Numbered from the stretch's first letter, positions 15,830 to 25,297 are shown. The stretch is DNA of 64,000 nucleotides from Sphingomonas sp. MA1305 (GCF_016107325.1 NZ_RCVT01000004.1:1-64000), one strand, 5' to 3'. The notes: generated by a model from the letters alone, not told the origin. Program-made: numbers and translations.

Positions 15830-16630
15830 ATGGATAATCTCGAAGACTTGGGTTTGGTGGACGATGCCGACATCGTCCTGGACGAGGCCGCGCTCGCGCT
15901 GGCGCTGCTCGATCATGATGCGATCGACATTGGTGCTTATGAAGACGTGCTGTCAGATATCGCGTCGCGCCTGGACGAGGTCGGCGTCGATGCTGCCGAT
16001 GCGGCGGAGCGTGCCGCTTGCCTCGCGCAGGTTCTTGCCGGCGAATTCGGCTTCTCGGGTGACGCGGCGACCTATGACGATCCCGACAATGCGGACCTGA
16101 TCCGCGTCATCGATCGTCTGCGCGGTCTGCCGATCAGCCTGTCGATCCTCTACGTCGCCGCCGCTCGACGCATCGGCTGGGCCGCCGAGATCTTGAACCT
16201 GCCCGGCCATGTCCTCGTCCTGGTCGGACAGGAAGCCAAGCCGGTGATCATCGATCCGTTTCGCGGCGGCACGCGCGTCGATGGCGACGAGATCAACGCG
16301 CTCCTGGCCGCGGCGAAAAGCGGCGTTTCGGCCGCGGTGCGGCATGTCGCAGCCATGGAGAACCGGGCGATTCTTGTTCGGCTACTGCTCAACCAGGCAA
16401 CCCGCGCGGAGAAGGTTGGCAAAGGCCGGCGGGCACTGGCGCTTTATCGTCGGATGACCTCAATCGCGCCACAATATCCCCATCCCTGGTGGGAGCGGGC
16501 CCGATTGGAGCTCGTCGACAATGACGTCGCGGCCGCGCGCCACAGTCTTACCGCGTTGCTCGAGATCACTCGCGATCCCGTGTTACGAGAGCGGGTCACC
16601 GGTACGTTAGTTGCCCTCGCCGCGGAATAG
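15830..16630 (+). CDS. SirB1-like transglutaminase-fold protein
   Basis: This 266-residue cytoplasmic protein fits the SirB1 family (transglutaminase-like fold with C-terminal TPR-like helices). Typical segments are the acidic N-terminus MDNLEDLGLVDDADI, the 'RGLPISLSILYVAAARRIGW' helix, 'LNLPGHVLVLVG' with a conserved His, and 'VIIDPFRGG'. The usual catalytic Cys of transglutaminases is not evident, as in many SirB1 proteins. The C-terminal third (RAILVRLLLNQATRAEKVGKG onwards) looks like a tetratricopeptide pair. ATG 15830 is chosen because the acidic start matches the family; the frame upstream to 15689 overlaps the small minus-strand gene. The function of this family is unclear. Confidence 0.8.
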   Translation: MDNLEDLGLVDDADIVLDEAALALALLDHDAIDIGAYEDVLSDIASRLDEVGVDAADAAERAACLAQVLAGEFGFSGDAATYDDPDNADLIRVIDRLRGLPISLSILYVAAARRIGWAAEILNLPGHVLVLVGQEAKPVIIDPFRGGTRVDGDEINALLAAAKSGVSAAVRHVAAMENRAILVRLLLNQATRAEKVGKGRRALALYRRMTSIAPQYPHPWWERARLELVDNDVAAARHSLTALLEITRDPVLRERVTGTLVALAAE

Positions 16631-16720
16631 CGGCCTACTGCCAGGCGTTTACGCGTTGCACGTTGCACATGCGCCGACGTCACCGCATGCTTCGCAACGA
16701 AACGCCGGGGGAGACGACGC

Positions 16721-18151
16721 ATGCGGAACGGGTTGATGATCGCGGGGCTGCTCGCCCTGCCGACGGGCGCAGTGGCACAACTGTCCCCGACGACCGTACC
16801 ACCGCCCGCCGCGGTCCCAGGTGTGGGCAGTGCTCAGGGTGACGTGTCGGTGACGATCTACAACGGCGACGTCGCGCTGGTGCAGGATGTCCGCCAGCTC
16901 GACCTCGCCGCCGGCCGCGTCCGTCAGTCCTTCCCCGACGTCAGCGCCCAGATCCGCCCCGAGACGGTGTCGCTCAGCATGCCCGACGCCGGCATTGTCG
17001 AGCAGAATTTCGACTATGATCTGCTCAGTCCCTCGAGCCTGATGGAAAAGGCGGTGGGCGAGACGATCACGCTGATCCGCACCAACCCCGCCACCGGCGC
17101 AGAAACGCGGGAGCGCGCGCGGGTGCTGGCGGTGAATGGCGGCGTCGTGCTCGACATCGACGGGCGGATCGAGGTGTTGCGCGACGACGGCCTGCCGGTG
17201 CGCGCAGTATTCGACCGCGTGCCCGAATCGCTGCACGCCCGCCCAACACTGTCGGTGACGCTGGCGAGCACGCGATCGGGAACGCGGCCGGCGAAGCTGT
17301 CCTATCTCACCCGGGGGCTCGGCTGGAGCGCCGACTATGTCGCGCTGTTCGACGACAAGGCCGGCACGATCGACGTGCAGGGCTGGGTGACGCTGCGCAA
17401 CACGAGCGGCACCACCTTCACCAACGCCAGAACCCTGCTCGTCGCCGGCGAGGTCGGCAGCGCGACCGACGGGGACGATGCCCCGGTGCGTTCGCGGCGC
17501 CCGGTACGCACCCGTGCCGGTACCGAGACGTCGACGCGCGAGCAGCTCGGTGACTATTACCTCTACCCCCTCGCCGAGCGGACCACGATCGCCGACAAGC
17601 AGACCAAGCAGGTCAGCTTCCTCGATGCGAAGGGCGTCGCCGCCAGCTCCGGCTATCGCTTCGAGAACGGCTGGCTCGGCTCCGCCGACGCGCCGCGCAG
17701 CGCGCAGAGCGTGCTCCGCTTCTCCAATCGCGGCGGCGCCGGTGGCGTCGGCGATGCGCTGCCCGCCGGTACGGTGCGCGTCTACATCCGCGATGCGCGC
17801 GGCCAGCCGCAGTTCACTGGCGAGAACCGCATCGAGCACACGCCGCAGGGCTCGACGATCGCGCTGCCGACCGGCGACGCCTTCGACGTCAAGGTCCAGC
17901 CGACCATCATCGAACACACGCGACTGGCCAGCGACCGGTGGCGGACGCGGATGCGCTATACGCTCACCAACGCGCGGCCGCGCGCCGTGACGGTCGAACT
18001 CGCCCAGTCCGGCCTCGACTGGACCGACACGCGCATCACCGAGGAAAGCCGCAAGAGCGAACGGCCCAACGCAGGCAGCGCGACATGGCAGGTGCCGGTA
18101 CCCGCCAACGGGGAGGCGGTGGTCACCGCGACCTTCGACACGCGCTACTGA
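16721..18151 (+). CDS. Exported DUF4139 protein
   Basis: This 476-residue protein has a signal peptide (MRNGLMIAGLLALPTGAVAQ) and a beta-rich DUF4139 body. Recognisable segments are 'VTIYNGDVALVQDVRQLDL', 'LSYLTRGLGWSADYVALF' followed by 'GWVTLRNTSGTTFTNA', and a C-terminal 'PANGEAVVTATFDTRY'. The family includes MuiA-like proteins associated with the cell envelope, but no biochemical role is settled. Its stop TGA overlaps the ATG of a second, diverged DUF4139 gene, so the pair is co-translated and may form a heteromer. It sits about 90 bases after the SirB1-like gene on the same strand. Confidence 0.85.
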   Translation: MRNGLMIAGLLALPTGAVAQLSPTTVPPPAAVPGVGSAQGDVSVTIYNGDVALVQDVRQLDLAAGRVRQSFPDVSAQIRPETVSLSMPDAGIVEQNFDYDLLSPSSLMEKAVGETITLIRTNPATGAETRERARVLAVNGGVVLDIDGRIEVLRDDGLPVRAVFDRVPESLHARPTLSVTLASTRSGTRPAKLSYLTRGLGWSADYVALFDDKAGTIDVQGWVTLRNTSGTTFTNARTLLVAGEVGSATDGDDAPVRSRRPVRTRAGTETSTREQLGDYYLYPLAERTTIADKQTKQVSFLDAKGVAASSGYRFENGWLGSADAPRSAQSVLRFSNRGGAGGVGDALPAGTVRVYIRDARGQPQFTGENRIEHTPQGSTIALPTGDAFDVKVQPTIIEHTRLASDRWRTRMRYTLTNARPRAVTVELAQSGLDWTDTRITEESRKSERPNAGSATWQVPVPANGEAVVTATFDTRY

Positions 18152-19686
18152 TGCGCGCGCTGCTGACGGTCCTGTCGGCCCTCGTTGCGATCGGCGCCGC
18201 GCCGCCGCCAACGCCGCCGACGCCTGATGTCGTCACGTCGTCACAGCCTGCCGCGGTCGCGCTCACGGTCTATCGCGCGCCCTACGGCCGCGGCGCGATG
18301 AACCTCGACTATCTCGAGGGCTTTGCCTTGGTCACCGAAACCCGCCGCATCACCGTGCCGAAGGGCGCCGCGGTCCTCCGCTTCGAGGGCGTGGCCGAAG
18401 GCATCGTGCCGGTCAGTGCGGTGGTGGAGGGGCTGCCCGGCGGCGTGGTCGAGAAGAACCGGGATGCGCGCCTGCTGTCGCCCGCGGCGCTGATCGACGG
18501 CACGCTCGGCCACGTCGTGACGCTGACCCGCACCGATCGCGCGACCGGCCGCCGCGTCTCCGAACAGGCGACGATCGTCGCCGGCCCCGCGCGCGGCGTC
18601 GTGCTGAAGACCCGCGCCGGGATCGAGACGCTGCGCTGTTCGGGGCTGCCCGAACGGCTGAGTTTCGCCGGCATACCCGGCGGGCTCTCCGCCAGACCGG
18701 TGCTTAGCGTGGCGACGGTCAGCCCGGTGGCGCGCACCGTCACCGTCCGCCTGAGCTATCTCGCCCGCGGCTTCGACTGGCGGTCGAGCTATGTCGCCAC
18801 CGTCGCGGCCGATGGCCGGACGCTCGACCTCTTCGCCTGGCTGACGCTCGCCAACGCCAATCCCGAGCGCTTTCCCGATGCGCAGCTCAGCGCGGTCGCC
18901 GGCCGGCTCAACCGGGTCTGGACGCCCACGCTCGAGCGCGCCGTCGGGGCGCTCTCGCTATCCTGCTATCCGCTCGGTACGACGACGTCGGACCTGCCCG
19001 AGCAAACGATCGAGGAAGCAGCCGACATCGTCATCACCGCGGCGCGGATATCATTGACACCGATAAGCGCACCGCCACCGCCGCCAGCTCCTGTGCCGAT
19101 GGCGCCGCCGCCCGAGAATCTCGGCGACCTCAAACTCTATCGCGTGCCGATGCGCGTCACCGTCGCGTCGCGCGCGCAGAAGCAGGTGGCGCTCCTCTCC
19201 CGTGTCGGTGTTCCATTCGACCGCCGATACCGCGCCCGCCTCGATCCGGGACAGGCCATCGAAGGCTCGCCAACGCGTATCGTCTTCGCCTTGCGCAACC
19301 GCCGCGACGCCGGTCTCGGGCTGCCGCTGCCGGCGGGCAGCACCGCGGTCTATACCACGCGCAACGGCGAGCGGCTGCTGCTCGGGGAGGGGGCGCTGAC
19401 CGACCGCGCCGAGGGCGAATCCTTCCGCCTCGCCGCGGGGATCAGCCGCCAGGTAACGGTGATGCAGGAGCGTATCTCCGCCGACATCATGCGGATCGTG
19501 GTGACCAACGCTAGTGGCACGTCCGCGCCGGTCGATGTGCCGATCGGCACCGCAGGACAGCGCATTGAAGCGATCGACGCGACGCTGCCGATCGTCGATG
19601 GCGCCCCCATGTGGACGGTGTTGGTCCCGCCCGGCGAAACCGCCGAACTGCGCTATCGTTACTGCTGGGACCGGTGCCAGCGCTAG
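18151..19686 (+). CDS. Second exported DUF4139 protein (tandem paralogue)
   Basis: This 511-residue protein starts with a short signal peptide (MRALLTVLSALVAIGAAPP) and repeats the architecture of the gene before it: 'NLDYLEGFALVTETRRITVPKG', 'LSYLARGFDWRSSYVATV' and 'WLTLANANPERFPDAQLSAVAG'. A Pro-rich linker (APPPPPAPVPMAPPP, about 307-321) separates the halves and is absent from the first protein. It ends 'PPGETAELRYRYCWDRCQR' with two Cys near the C-terminus. The ATG at 18151 shares one base with the previous stop. The much longer frame from 17938 only overlaps the first gene and is not used. Role unknown; the tandem suggests duplication followed by specialisation. Confidence 0.82.
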   Translation: MRALLTVLSALVAIGAAPPPTPPTPDVVTSSQPAAVALTVYRAPYGRGAMNLDYLEGFALVTETRRITVPKGAAVLRFEGVAEGIVPVSAVVEGLPGGVVEKNRDARLLSPAALIDGTLGHVVTLTRTDRATGRRVSEQATIVAGPARGVVLKTRAGIETLRCSGLPERLSFAGIPGGLSARPVLSVATVSPVARTVTVRLSYLARGFDWRSSYVATVAADGRTLDLFAWLTLANANPERFPDAQLSAVAGRLNRVWTPTLERAVGALSLSCYPLGTTTSDLPEQTIEEAADIVITAARISLTPISAPPPPPAPVPMAPPPENLGDLKLYRVPMRVTVASRAQKQVALLSRVGVPFDRRYRARLDPGQAIEGSPTRIVFALRNRRDAGLGLPLPAGSTAVYTTRNGERLLLGEGALTDRAEGESFRLAAGISRQVTVMQERISADIMRIVVTNASGTSAPVDVPIGTAGQRIEAIDATLPIVDGAPMWTVLVPPGETAELRYRYCWDRCQR

Positions 19687-20292
19687 CTTACCGTACCGGT
19701 CCGGCCGGCTCCGTCAGAATGGATCGCCGTCGCGCCAACCTCTCGCCGGCGCATGGCGCGGAGGCAATATCTTTACCTACTTTTCTTCGTTGCGTTGCGC
19801 GTGTTGATCCTCACTACTGCCGGCCAGGCGCTTTCGCTTATCGCGTGCCACGTTGCCGCCCGGACGGAGTAGGCGATCCGCGACTCTCGCCACTAGTGGA
19901 TAGCCCCCAGTCCGCTTTCGGGGGAACCAACGCCGTAAGTTGTCGGTCGTTCAGGTGAGGGTAGGGGGCTATGAGCGCCTGGAACTGATGGCAAAGCGGA
20001 ACGTCTGCTTGTCGGAAGATTCGATCCGGTTCTGAATGACCAAAACTGGTCACGCTGACCCTTGATCAGCTGCGGGCGGCAGGGTCGGTGGAACGCTGTC
20101 CTAGATCGGCGCATGACATTCTGGTCACGCGTGATGCTTATGTGCGCTTTGCTCGCGGCGCCAGTGTCGGCTGAACACGTCATCAGGGTGGAGCGCGCCG
20201 CTCGCGACGATGCCACTCAACACGCAACGAATGTCGCCGCTGCGGCTTTTTGCATGTCGGGGACGCGGGCGCCGCGATCGCCTTGGGGGATC
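19687..20292. other. Long intergenic region with a 9-bp inverted repeat
   Basis: No convincing gene is visible. A frame from 20113 encodes a signal-peptide-like start but runs straight into the antiporter frame. ATAGCCCCC (19900-19908) and GGGGGCTAT (19974-19982) form a perfect 9-bp inverted repeat about 65 bases apart, which may mark a dispersed intergenic repeat or a structured leader. The minus-strand translation of this part is open but has no start signal or family resemblance that I recognise. Confidence 0.35.
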
Positions 20293-22185
20293 ATGGTGGA
20301 AGATACGGTTATGCTTCTCGTCGTCGGCGTGGCCGTCGCCGGCGTATTTGGCCAATGGCTCGGTTGGCGGCTGCGGCTGCCGGCCATCATCCCTCTGCTG
20401 ATAATGGGTGCCATCCTCGGGCCGATTGGCGGCTTCGTCCGTCCGTCAGTTGCCCTGGGTGACGTGATGCGGCCGGCGATCGGCATGGCGGTGGCGATCA
20501 TCGTCTTCGAAGGGGGCCTGAACCTCAATTTGCGGGAGCTTCGCTCCGCAGGTTCCGGGATTGCACGGCTAGTGGCGGTGGCGCTGCCACTCAACTGGTT
20601 GATGGGTACGATCGCAGCACATTGGGTGGCCGGACTGTCCTGGCCGGTCGCGATCCTCGTCGGTGCCATTCTGGTCGTCACGGGGCCGACGGTGATCATG
20701 CCCCTGCTGCGCCAGGCCAAGCTGGAGCCCCGGGCTGCGGCATTCCTCCGGTGGGAGGCGATCGTCAACGACCCGATCGGCGCTACGCTGACGCTGCTGG
20801 TGTTGAGCTACCTCACACTCGCGACCAGCATGAGCGGGGGGGCGGCGATCGTTAGCCTCGCCTGGCATACCGCCCTTGGTGCAGGTGTCGCCGCGGCACT
20901 TGGCCTGGCAGTGCCCTTCGGCATCCGGACCCTGTTCGCGCGCGATCTTGCTCCTGAATACCTCAAGACGCCGATCCTGCTGGCTGGTGCGCTAGGCATA
21001 TACGCGGCAGGCGAAGCGATACAGCCGGAGACCGGGCTGGTCGGCGCGACGCTGTTCGGGGTCGTGCTGGCCAACATCGACGTCACGGGGCTGCAGGAGC
21101 TGCGGCGATTCAAGGAGGCGCTGACGGTCTTCCTGGTCTCGGGACTCTTCATCCTCCTCACCGCCAACATCGATCGCGGCACGGTCCAGATGCTGAGCTG
21201 GCCGATCGCGCTGACCACGCTGGTCATCTTGTTCATTGTCCGGCCCTCGGCCATCTGGCTGGCGACGATCGGCGCGAATGCAAGCTGGCGGGAGCGGCTT
21301 CTGGTGGGCTGGATCGGTCCGCGCGGCGTGGTCGCGGCGGCAATTGCTGGCGTCGCGGGGGAGCGGCTCACCCAAGCGGGCTATGCCGACGCCCGCCTTG
21401 TGCTTCCTCTCGTATTCGCGGTCATCGCGTCGACGGTACTTCTTCACGGCCTGACGCTCGCCCCGCTTGCACGACGGCTGAAGCTGGCTTCGGGAGGTCG
21501 CGGCGGCTTGCTGATCGTGGGCGCATCCCGCTGGAGCATCAGGCTGGGCGAGGTTCTGCATGGAGCCGGCATTCCAATCGTCGTGGTGGACCGATCCGCC
21601 CTCGCACTGAAGGCGGCGCGGCTTGCCGGGCTCGCCGCGTTGCGCGTCGAGGTTCTCTCTGTCATCGGGGAGGAGGTCGTCGATCTGCGCGATGTGGAGC
21701 AGGTGCTCGCCGCGACGCCGGACGATGCATACAATGCACTGGTGTGCACGCGCTTCGCACCGGAGCTTGGTCGGGAACGCGTTCATCAGCTTGCGCCAGA
21801 TGCCGCCGGGACCAGGCATGAGGCGTCCCGTGAATGGCGCGGCAAGATCGTCATCGGGGAGGACATGACGTTTCAGCGCCTTGCCGATCTCATGGAAGCG
21901 GGCGCGAGCGTCATCGTGCAGCCCTTCGGTATTGGCGAGACCGACGTACCCGGTCGCGACGACGGTTGGCCGGTGGCGCTGATCCGTGCTGGTGGCGAAC
22001 TCGTGTTTTTCGGCGTCGATCACGATGTCGACCCTGCACCCGGCGATCTCGTCGTGTGGCTATACAAGGCCGCGCTTGCGCCGACTACCGAGCGAAAGCC
22101 TGCCCGGTGGCGTCGCCTGCTGGGCGCAGGTCGGCAACGCGCTACGGGCCTCCCCAGCAGAGCGGGCGGATCAGCGCCTGAATGA
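20293..22185 (+). CDS. CPA1-type sodium/proton antiporter with C-terminal regulatory domain
   Basis: This 630-residue protein has about twelve N-terminal membrane segments of the monovalent cation:proton antiporter-1 family, then a cytoplasmic part from about residue 405. The ion-site region is visible as 'ILVVTGPTVIMPLLRQ' and 'WEAIVNDPIGATLTLLVL' with the conserved Asn-Asp. The C-terminal 'GGLLIVGASRWSIRLGEVLHGAGIPIVVVD' resembles a degenerate Rossmann TrkA-N-like domain, and 'GGELVFFGVDHDVDPAPGDLVVWLY' a TrkA-C-like end. The start is taken at ATG 20293, right after GGGGGA; an earlier ATG at 20113 would add a signal-like leader and is less likely. It exports Na+ or K+ in exchange for protons. 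Confidence 0.87.
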   Translation: MVEDTVMLLVVGVAVAGVFGQWLGWRLRLPAIIPLLIMGAILGPIGGFVRPSVALGDVMRPAIGMAVAIIVFEGGLNLNLRELRSAGSGIARLVAVALPLNWLMGTIAAHWVAGLSWPVAILVGAILVVTGPTVIMPLLRQAKLEPRAAAFLRWEAIVNDPIGATLTLLVLSYLTLATSMSGGAAIVSLAWHTALGAGVAAALGLAVPFGIRTLFARDLAPEYLKTPILLAGALGIYAAGEAIQPETGLVGATLFGVVLANIDVTGLQELRRFKEALTVFLVSGLFILLTANIDRGTVQMLSWPIALTTLVILFIVRPSAIWLATIGANASWRERLLVGWIGPRGVVAAAIAGVAGERLTQAGYADARLVLPLVFAVIASTVLLHGLTLAPLARRLKLASGGRGGLLIVGASRWSIRLGEVLHGAGIPIVVVDRSALALKAARLAGLAALRVEVLSVIGEEVVDLRDVEQVLAATPDDAYNALVCTRFAPELGRERVHQLAPDAAGTRHEASREWRGKIVIGEDMTFQRLADLMEAGASVIVQPFGIGETDVPGRDDGWPVALIRAGGELVFFGVDHDVDPAPGDLVVWLYKAALAPTTERKPARWRRLLGAGRQRATGLPSRAGGSAPE

Positions 22186-22656
22186 ACAGACCGTCTGAGC
22201 AATATCGTCGAATAGGCTAAGCTGGCGGCTGAAGGCGTTCACCGGTGGCTTCGCGCTCGTTGCTCCCACATGACTTTTGCCGAGGCCAACGACCTCCGAT
22301 CTCGACTTCCAGAGAGAGATCAGGAACGTGCGGATGCCCATGCACTGCGGCTTCGTCATACGCCGGAATTTACCGTGAGCGGGACCGGGTCGTCGAACGG
22401 TGCATGGTCCAGACTGCGAACTGCGATGAACGAGCGTCCGCTTTCGAGAAGGCCTTTGATTGCCGATAATCGGCTGGAATTGGTTCTCACGGCAACACAG
22501 CAGGGCGGCCGCTATATCTACTATGCAAGAGGGTCAGCGAGTGTCGGTGTCCTGCCGCCGTATCCTACCGTGGCGGCCAAGCACTTGATCGCGATCAGTG
22601 TCATAGGTGAAATATGCCGCTAGGACTGACGGCATGTTGTTCGGCGATCTCACCTG
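22186..22656. other. Intergenic region before the sugar-modification cluster
   Basis: Short frames exist (for example 22270-22623, and 22171-22359 on the other strand), but none has a good ribosome-binding site, recognisable motif or protein-like composition. The stretch probably holds the promoter of the four-gene cluster that starts at 22657. I see no terminator of note. Confidence 0.4.
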
Positions 22657-23676
22657 ATGAAACAGTCGCCTGCAGGTCGTATCCGCGTCGCAATCTGTGT
22701 GCCTGCCCGCAACGAGGCGGACGCATTGCCACGGCTTTTCGCGGCGCTGGACAGGCTCGACCGGTACGGCTTGGACCCCGTCATCTGTCTCCTGCTCGAC
22801 AGCTGCGACGATCGAAGCGCGGCGGTGGCGCACGACTATGCTGCGCGGGCGTCGCTGCCGATACGAATCGACTACGCTACCCAGGCGGAACCCAATGCCG
22901 GCCGTGCCCGGCACGGGGCGATGCTGCTGGGCGAACGGGCGTTGGACGGTCGAGGGCTTCTGTTGACCACCGACGCCGACAGCCTGCCCGCGGTCGATTG
23001 GCTGCAAGCGATGGTCGCAGCGCTCGGCCAGGTCGACGTTGTCGCGGGGAAGGTGGTGCGCACCGTCACTTGGCCCAATCCGGCGCAGGATCGTCTCGAA
23101 CAATATTATGAGTCGCTCTACGCGATGCGGCGCGTGCTCGACCCAGTCGTGTGGGAGGCGGCGGCGGCCCACCATCAGACAAGCGGCGCGAACTTGGGCA
23201 TTTCCGTGCACCATTACCGGATACTGGGCGGCTTCCCCCCGATCCCCGCGGGCGAGGACGCCCAATTGGTTGATGACGCGTCACGCGCGGGGCTGCGGGT
23301 GCGGCGCGATGCGGCGAGCGTGGTCTACACGTCGGATCGGCGCACTGGCCGCGTGGTCCATGGTTTCGCCGGGGGACTGCGGGTACTCGATCGCGATGGC
23401 GATGCGGTAATGGTCGCGCACCCTGAGGATGCCGCCTGGCAGTATCGCGGTCATGCCTTGGCGCGCCGCGTGTATGACGACGGGGATGTCTCTCCGCTCG
23501 CCGACGCGATCGGGCTGACCTGCGATCATCTCGTTGGCGTCCTGCGCGACAGCCCCAACGCCGAAGCCTTCGCGATGCGCGTCGTACCGGTGCCGCCGGG
23601 CGGCATGCGCCGGGTGACGCTGGCGGTGGCGGAAGCGGGACTGGCGACGCTTTCGGCGGGAAGGTTTGCCGCGTGA
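22657..23676 (+). CDS. Family 2 glycosyltransferase
   Basis: This 339-residue soluble protein is a GT-A glycosyltransferase: nucleotide-sugar-binding start VAICVPARNEADALPRLFAAL (11-31), metal-binding DAD (106-108 in TTDADSLPA) and catalytic GED (199-201) after 'SGANLGISVHHYRILGGF'. About 130 residues beyond the core (from 'VVHGFAGGLRVL') have no obvious motif. There is no membrane segment, unlike NodC-type polymerases, so it probably adds a single sugar. It is first of four genes joined by 4-base overlaps: glycosyltransferase, acyl-CoA-dehydrogenase-like, PIG-L deacetylase and NodS-like methyltransferase. A small glycoconjugate is the likely product, by inference. Confidence 0.85.
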   Translation: MKQSPAGRIRVAICVPARNEADALPRLFAALDRLDRYGLDPVICLLLDSCDDRSAAVAHDYAARASLPIRIDYATQAEPNAGRARHGAMLLGERALDGRGLLLTTDADSLPAVDWLQAMVAALGQVDVVAGKVVRTVTWPNPAQDRLEQYYESLYAMRRVLDPVVWEAAAAHHQTSGANLGISVHHYRILGGFPPIPAGEDAQLVDDASRAGLRVRRDAASVVYTSDRRTGRVVHGFAGGLRVLDRDGDAVMVAHPEDAAWQYRGHALARRVYDDGDVSPLADAIGLTCDHLVGVLRDSPNAEAFAMRVVPVPPGGMRRVTLAVAEAGLATLSAGRFAA

Positions 23677-24647
23677 GCGCCCTGAGACAGGCTATCGCGG
23701 TGCGCGCAGCGCTGTTGCCGGATCTGGGCGATCCGGGCCAACCCAGTGCGCTGTTGCATCTGCTACGGCTGCTTTACGAAACCGGTCGCGTCGATCTGCC
23801 TCTCGGCCGGCTCCTGGAAGGGCATGTCGACGCGATGCAAATCGTGCAGCGCTACGGCACCCCGTCTCAGCGTGCGCAGGCCGCCGCGACCGTTGCGGGT
23901 GGCGGCGCGTTCGGCGTATGGAACGCCGATCTGGCGGGAGAGCCGCTTCGACTGATCGGAAACAGGCTATGTGGCGGTAAGAGCTTCGCCAGCGGAGCCG
24001 GGCTGCTTTCACACGCGCTGGTCACCGCGGATGGCGGCGACGGGCGACAGCTGATCCTGATCGATCTTGCGCGCACGACGCCGGCGGTCGATCGGACATT
24101 CTGGCAGGTCGCCGGGATGCAACGGTCGGAGACGCACGTCGTGCGCTGGTACGACGCATGCGTCACCGCCGACGACCTGATCGGTACGCCTGGCGATTAC
24201 GTCCGCGAACCGTGGTTCAGCGGTGGTGCGCTGCGGTTCGTTGCCGTGCAGGCCGGGGGAATTGCCGCGCTGCTCGACCATACGCGCGCGCATCTGGTCG
24301 CGGCGGGGCGCGCGGACGATCCGCATCAAAAGGGGCGCCTTGCGGCGCTCTACGAGCTGGCCGAAACCGCGGCGGGGGCAATACGCACTGCCGCGGCCGG
24401 CTGGTTCGGTGATCCTGCCGCGCGTTTGCCGCTGGTCGCCGCCGCGCGTGCGGCGATGTATGCGGCTGGCGGGCAGGCTATCGAACTCGCCGAGCAGGCG
24501 GTCGGCGTTCAATCTCTGTTCGTCGACCATCCACTCGCCGCAGTCATCACCGACCTGTCGGTGTATCTCCGCCAGCCATCGCCCGATGCGCAGCGCATGC
24601 AGGTGGGTGCCGCGGTCGCGGCGGGTACCCTGACCGCGCATCTGTGA
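23673..24647 (+). CDS. Short acyl-CoA-dehydrogenase-like protein
   Basis: This 324-residue protein aligns by eye with acyl-CoA dehydrogenases but is shorter than the usual 380. The middle region 'ATVAGGGAFGVWNADLAGEPLRLIGNRLCGGKSFASGAG' matches the flavin-contacting beta-domain, and 'AVGVQSLFVDHPLAAVITDL' the last helices. Near the C-terminus, where catalytic members have 'YEG-x-x-E-I-Q-R', this protein reads 'YLRQPSPDAQRMQVG', so the usual catalytic Glu is not there; it may lie elsewhere or be lost. The start GTG 23673 sits inside the stop of the glycosyltransferase. In this context it may oxidise an acyl or amino-sugar-linked intermediate, but that is speculation. Confidence 0.75.
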   Translation: MSALRQAIAVRAALLPDLGDPGQPSALLHLLRLLYETGRVDLPLGRLLEGHVDAMQIVQRYGTPSQRAQAAATVAGGGAFGVWNADLAGEPLRLIGNRLCGGKSFASGAGLLSHALVTADGGDGRQLILIDLARTTPAVDRTFWQVAGMQRSETHVVRWYDACVTADDLIGTPGDYVREPWFSGGALRFVAVQAGGIAALLDHTRAHLVAAGRADDPHQKGRLAALYELAETAAGAIRTAAAGWFGDPAARLPLVAAARAAMYAAGGQAIELAEQAVGVQSLFVDHPLAAVITDLSVYLRQPSPDAQRMQVGAAVAAGTLTAHL

Positions 24648-25297
24648 CGCTGCGGGCGGGAACCCCGCGCCGGCTGCTTGTGGTCGCGCCGCACCCCGAC
24701 GACGAGGCGATCGGGGCGTATGCGATGATGACCCGCTTGCGACGACGCGGCGTGGCGGTGCAGGTCGTCGTCGTTACCGATGGCGCCGCGTCGCATCCCT
24801 CCAGCGTGCGCTGGCCCCATCGGAAGCTGGTGGCGGAACGCCGACGCGAGTGTCGGCGCGTGCTGCGCCGCATCGGGGTGACGGCGGCTGCCGTGACGTT
24901 CCTCGACCTTCCAGATGGTCAGCTGCACCTGTGTGCGGCGGCAGCGCGTCGCGGCCTCGCCCGCGCGATGGGCAATCACGGCCCGACGCTGTTGGTGTCC
25001 CCCGCTCATGACGACGACCATGCCGATCACCGCACTGTGGCTGCGTGCGTGGAAGCGCTGCGGCGGCCAGGCGTCCGCACGCTCGCCTATCCGGTATGGC
25101 CGGCCGGCTGCGCGGTCACGGGGGCAGGCGCGCTGTTCTTGACCGGGCAGGAACGGCTGGCAAAGCGCTACGCGCTCCGCAGCTACCGAACCCAGACCGG
25201 GCGGATCACCGATGATCCGAACGGCTTCACGATGACCCGCGCACAGATCGCAGCATTTACGGGTCCGCGTGAAGTCTTCGTGGAGCGGCGGCGATGA
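24644..25297 (+). CDS. PIG-L family deacetylase
   Basis: This 217-residue protein has the LmbE/PIG-L signature VVAPHPDDEAIG (HPDDE at 17-21) and the second zinc-binding block 'HDDDHADHR' (122-130). Enzymes of this family remove N-acetyl groups from GlcNAc-containing compounds (GlcNAc-inositol, bacillithiol and mycothiol precursors, GlcNAc-lipids). It starts at GTG 24644 within the stop of the gene before and ends within the start of a NodS-like methyltransferase gene. That suggests a GlcNAc residue is transferred, deacetylated, then N-methylated, the order used on the non-reducing sugar of Nod factors (NodB then NodS), although PIG-L is unrelated to NodB in fold. Confidence 0.88.
   Translation: MTLRAGTPRRLLVVAPHPDDEAIGAYAMMTRLRRRGVAVQVVVVTDGAASHPSSVRWPHRKLVAERRRECRRVLRRIGVTAAAVTFLDLPDGQLHLCAAAARRGLARAMGNHGPTLLVSPAHDDDHADHRTVAACVEALRRPGVRTLAYPVWPAGCAVTGAGALFLTGQERLAKRYALRSYRTQTGRITDDPNGFTMTRAQIAAFTGPREVFVERRR

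Noticed and set aside
22270..22623. 117-residue plus-strand frame before the glycosyltransferase
   Set aside because: No ribosome-binding site, no family resemblance and mixed composition; treated as spacer.
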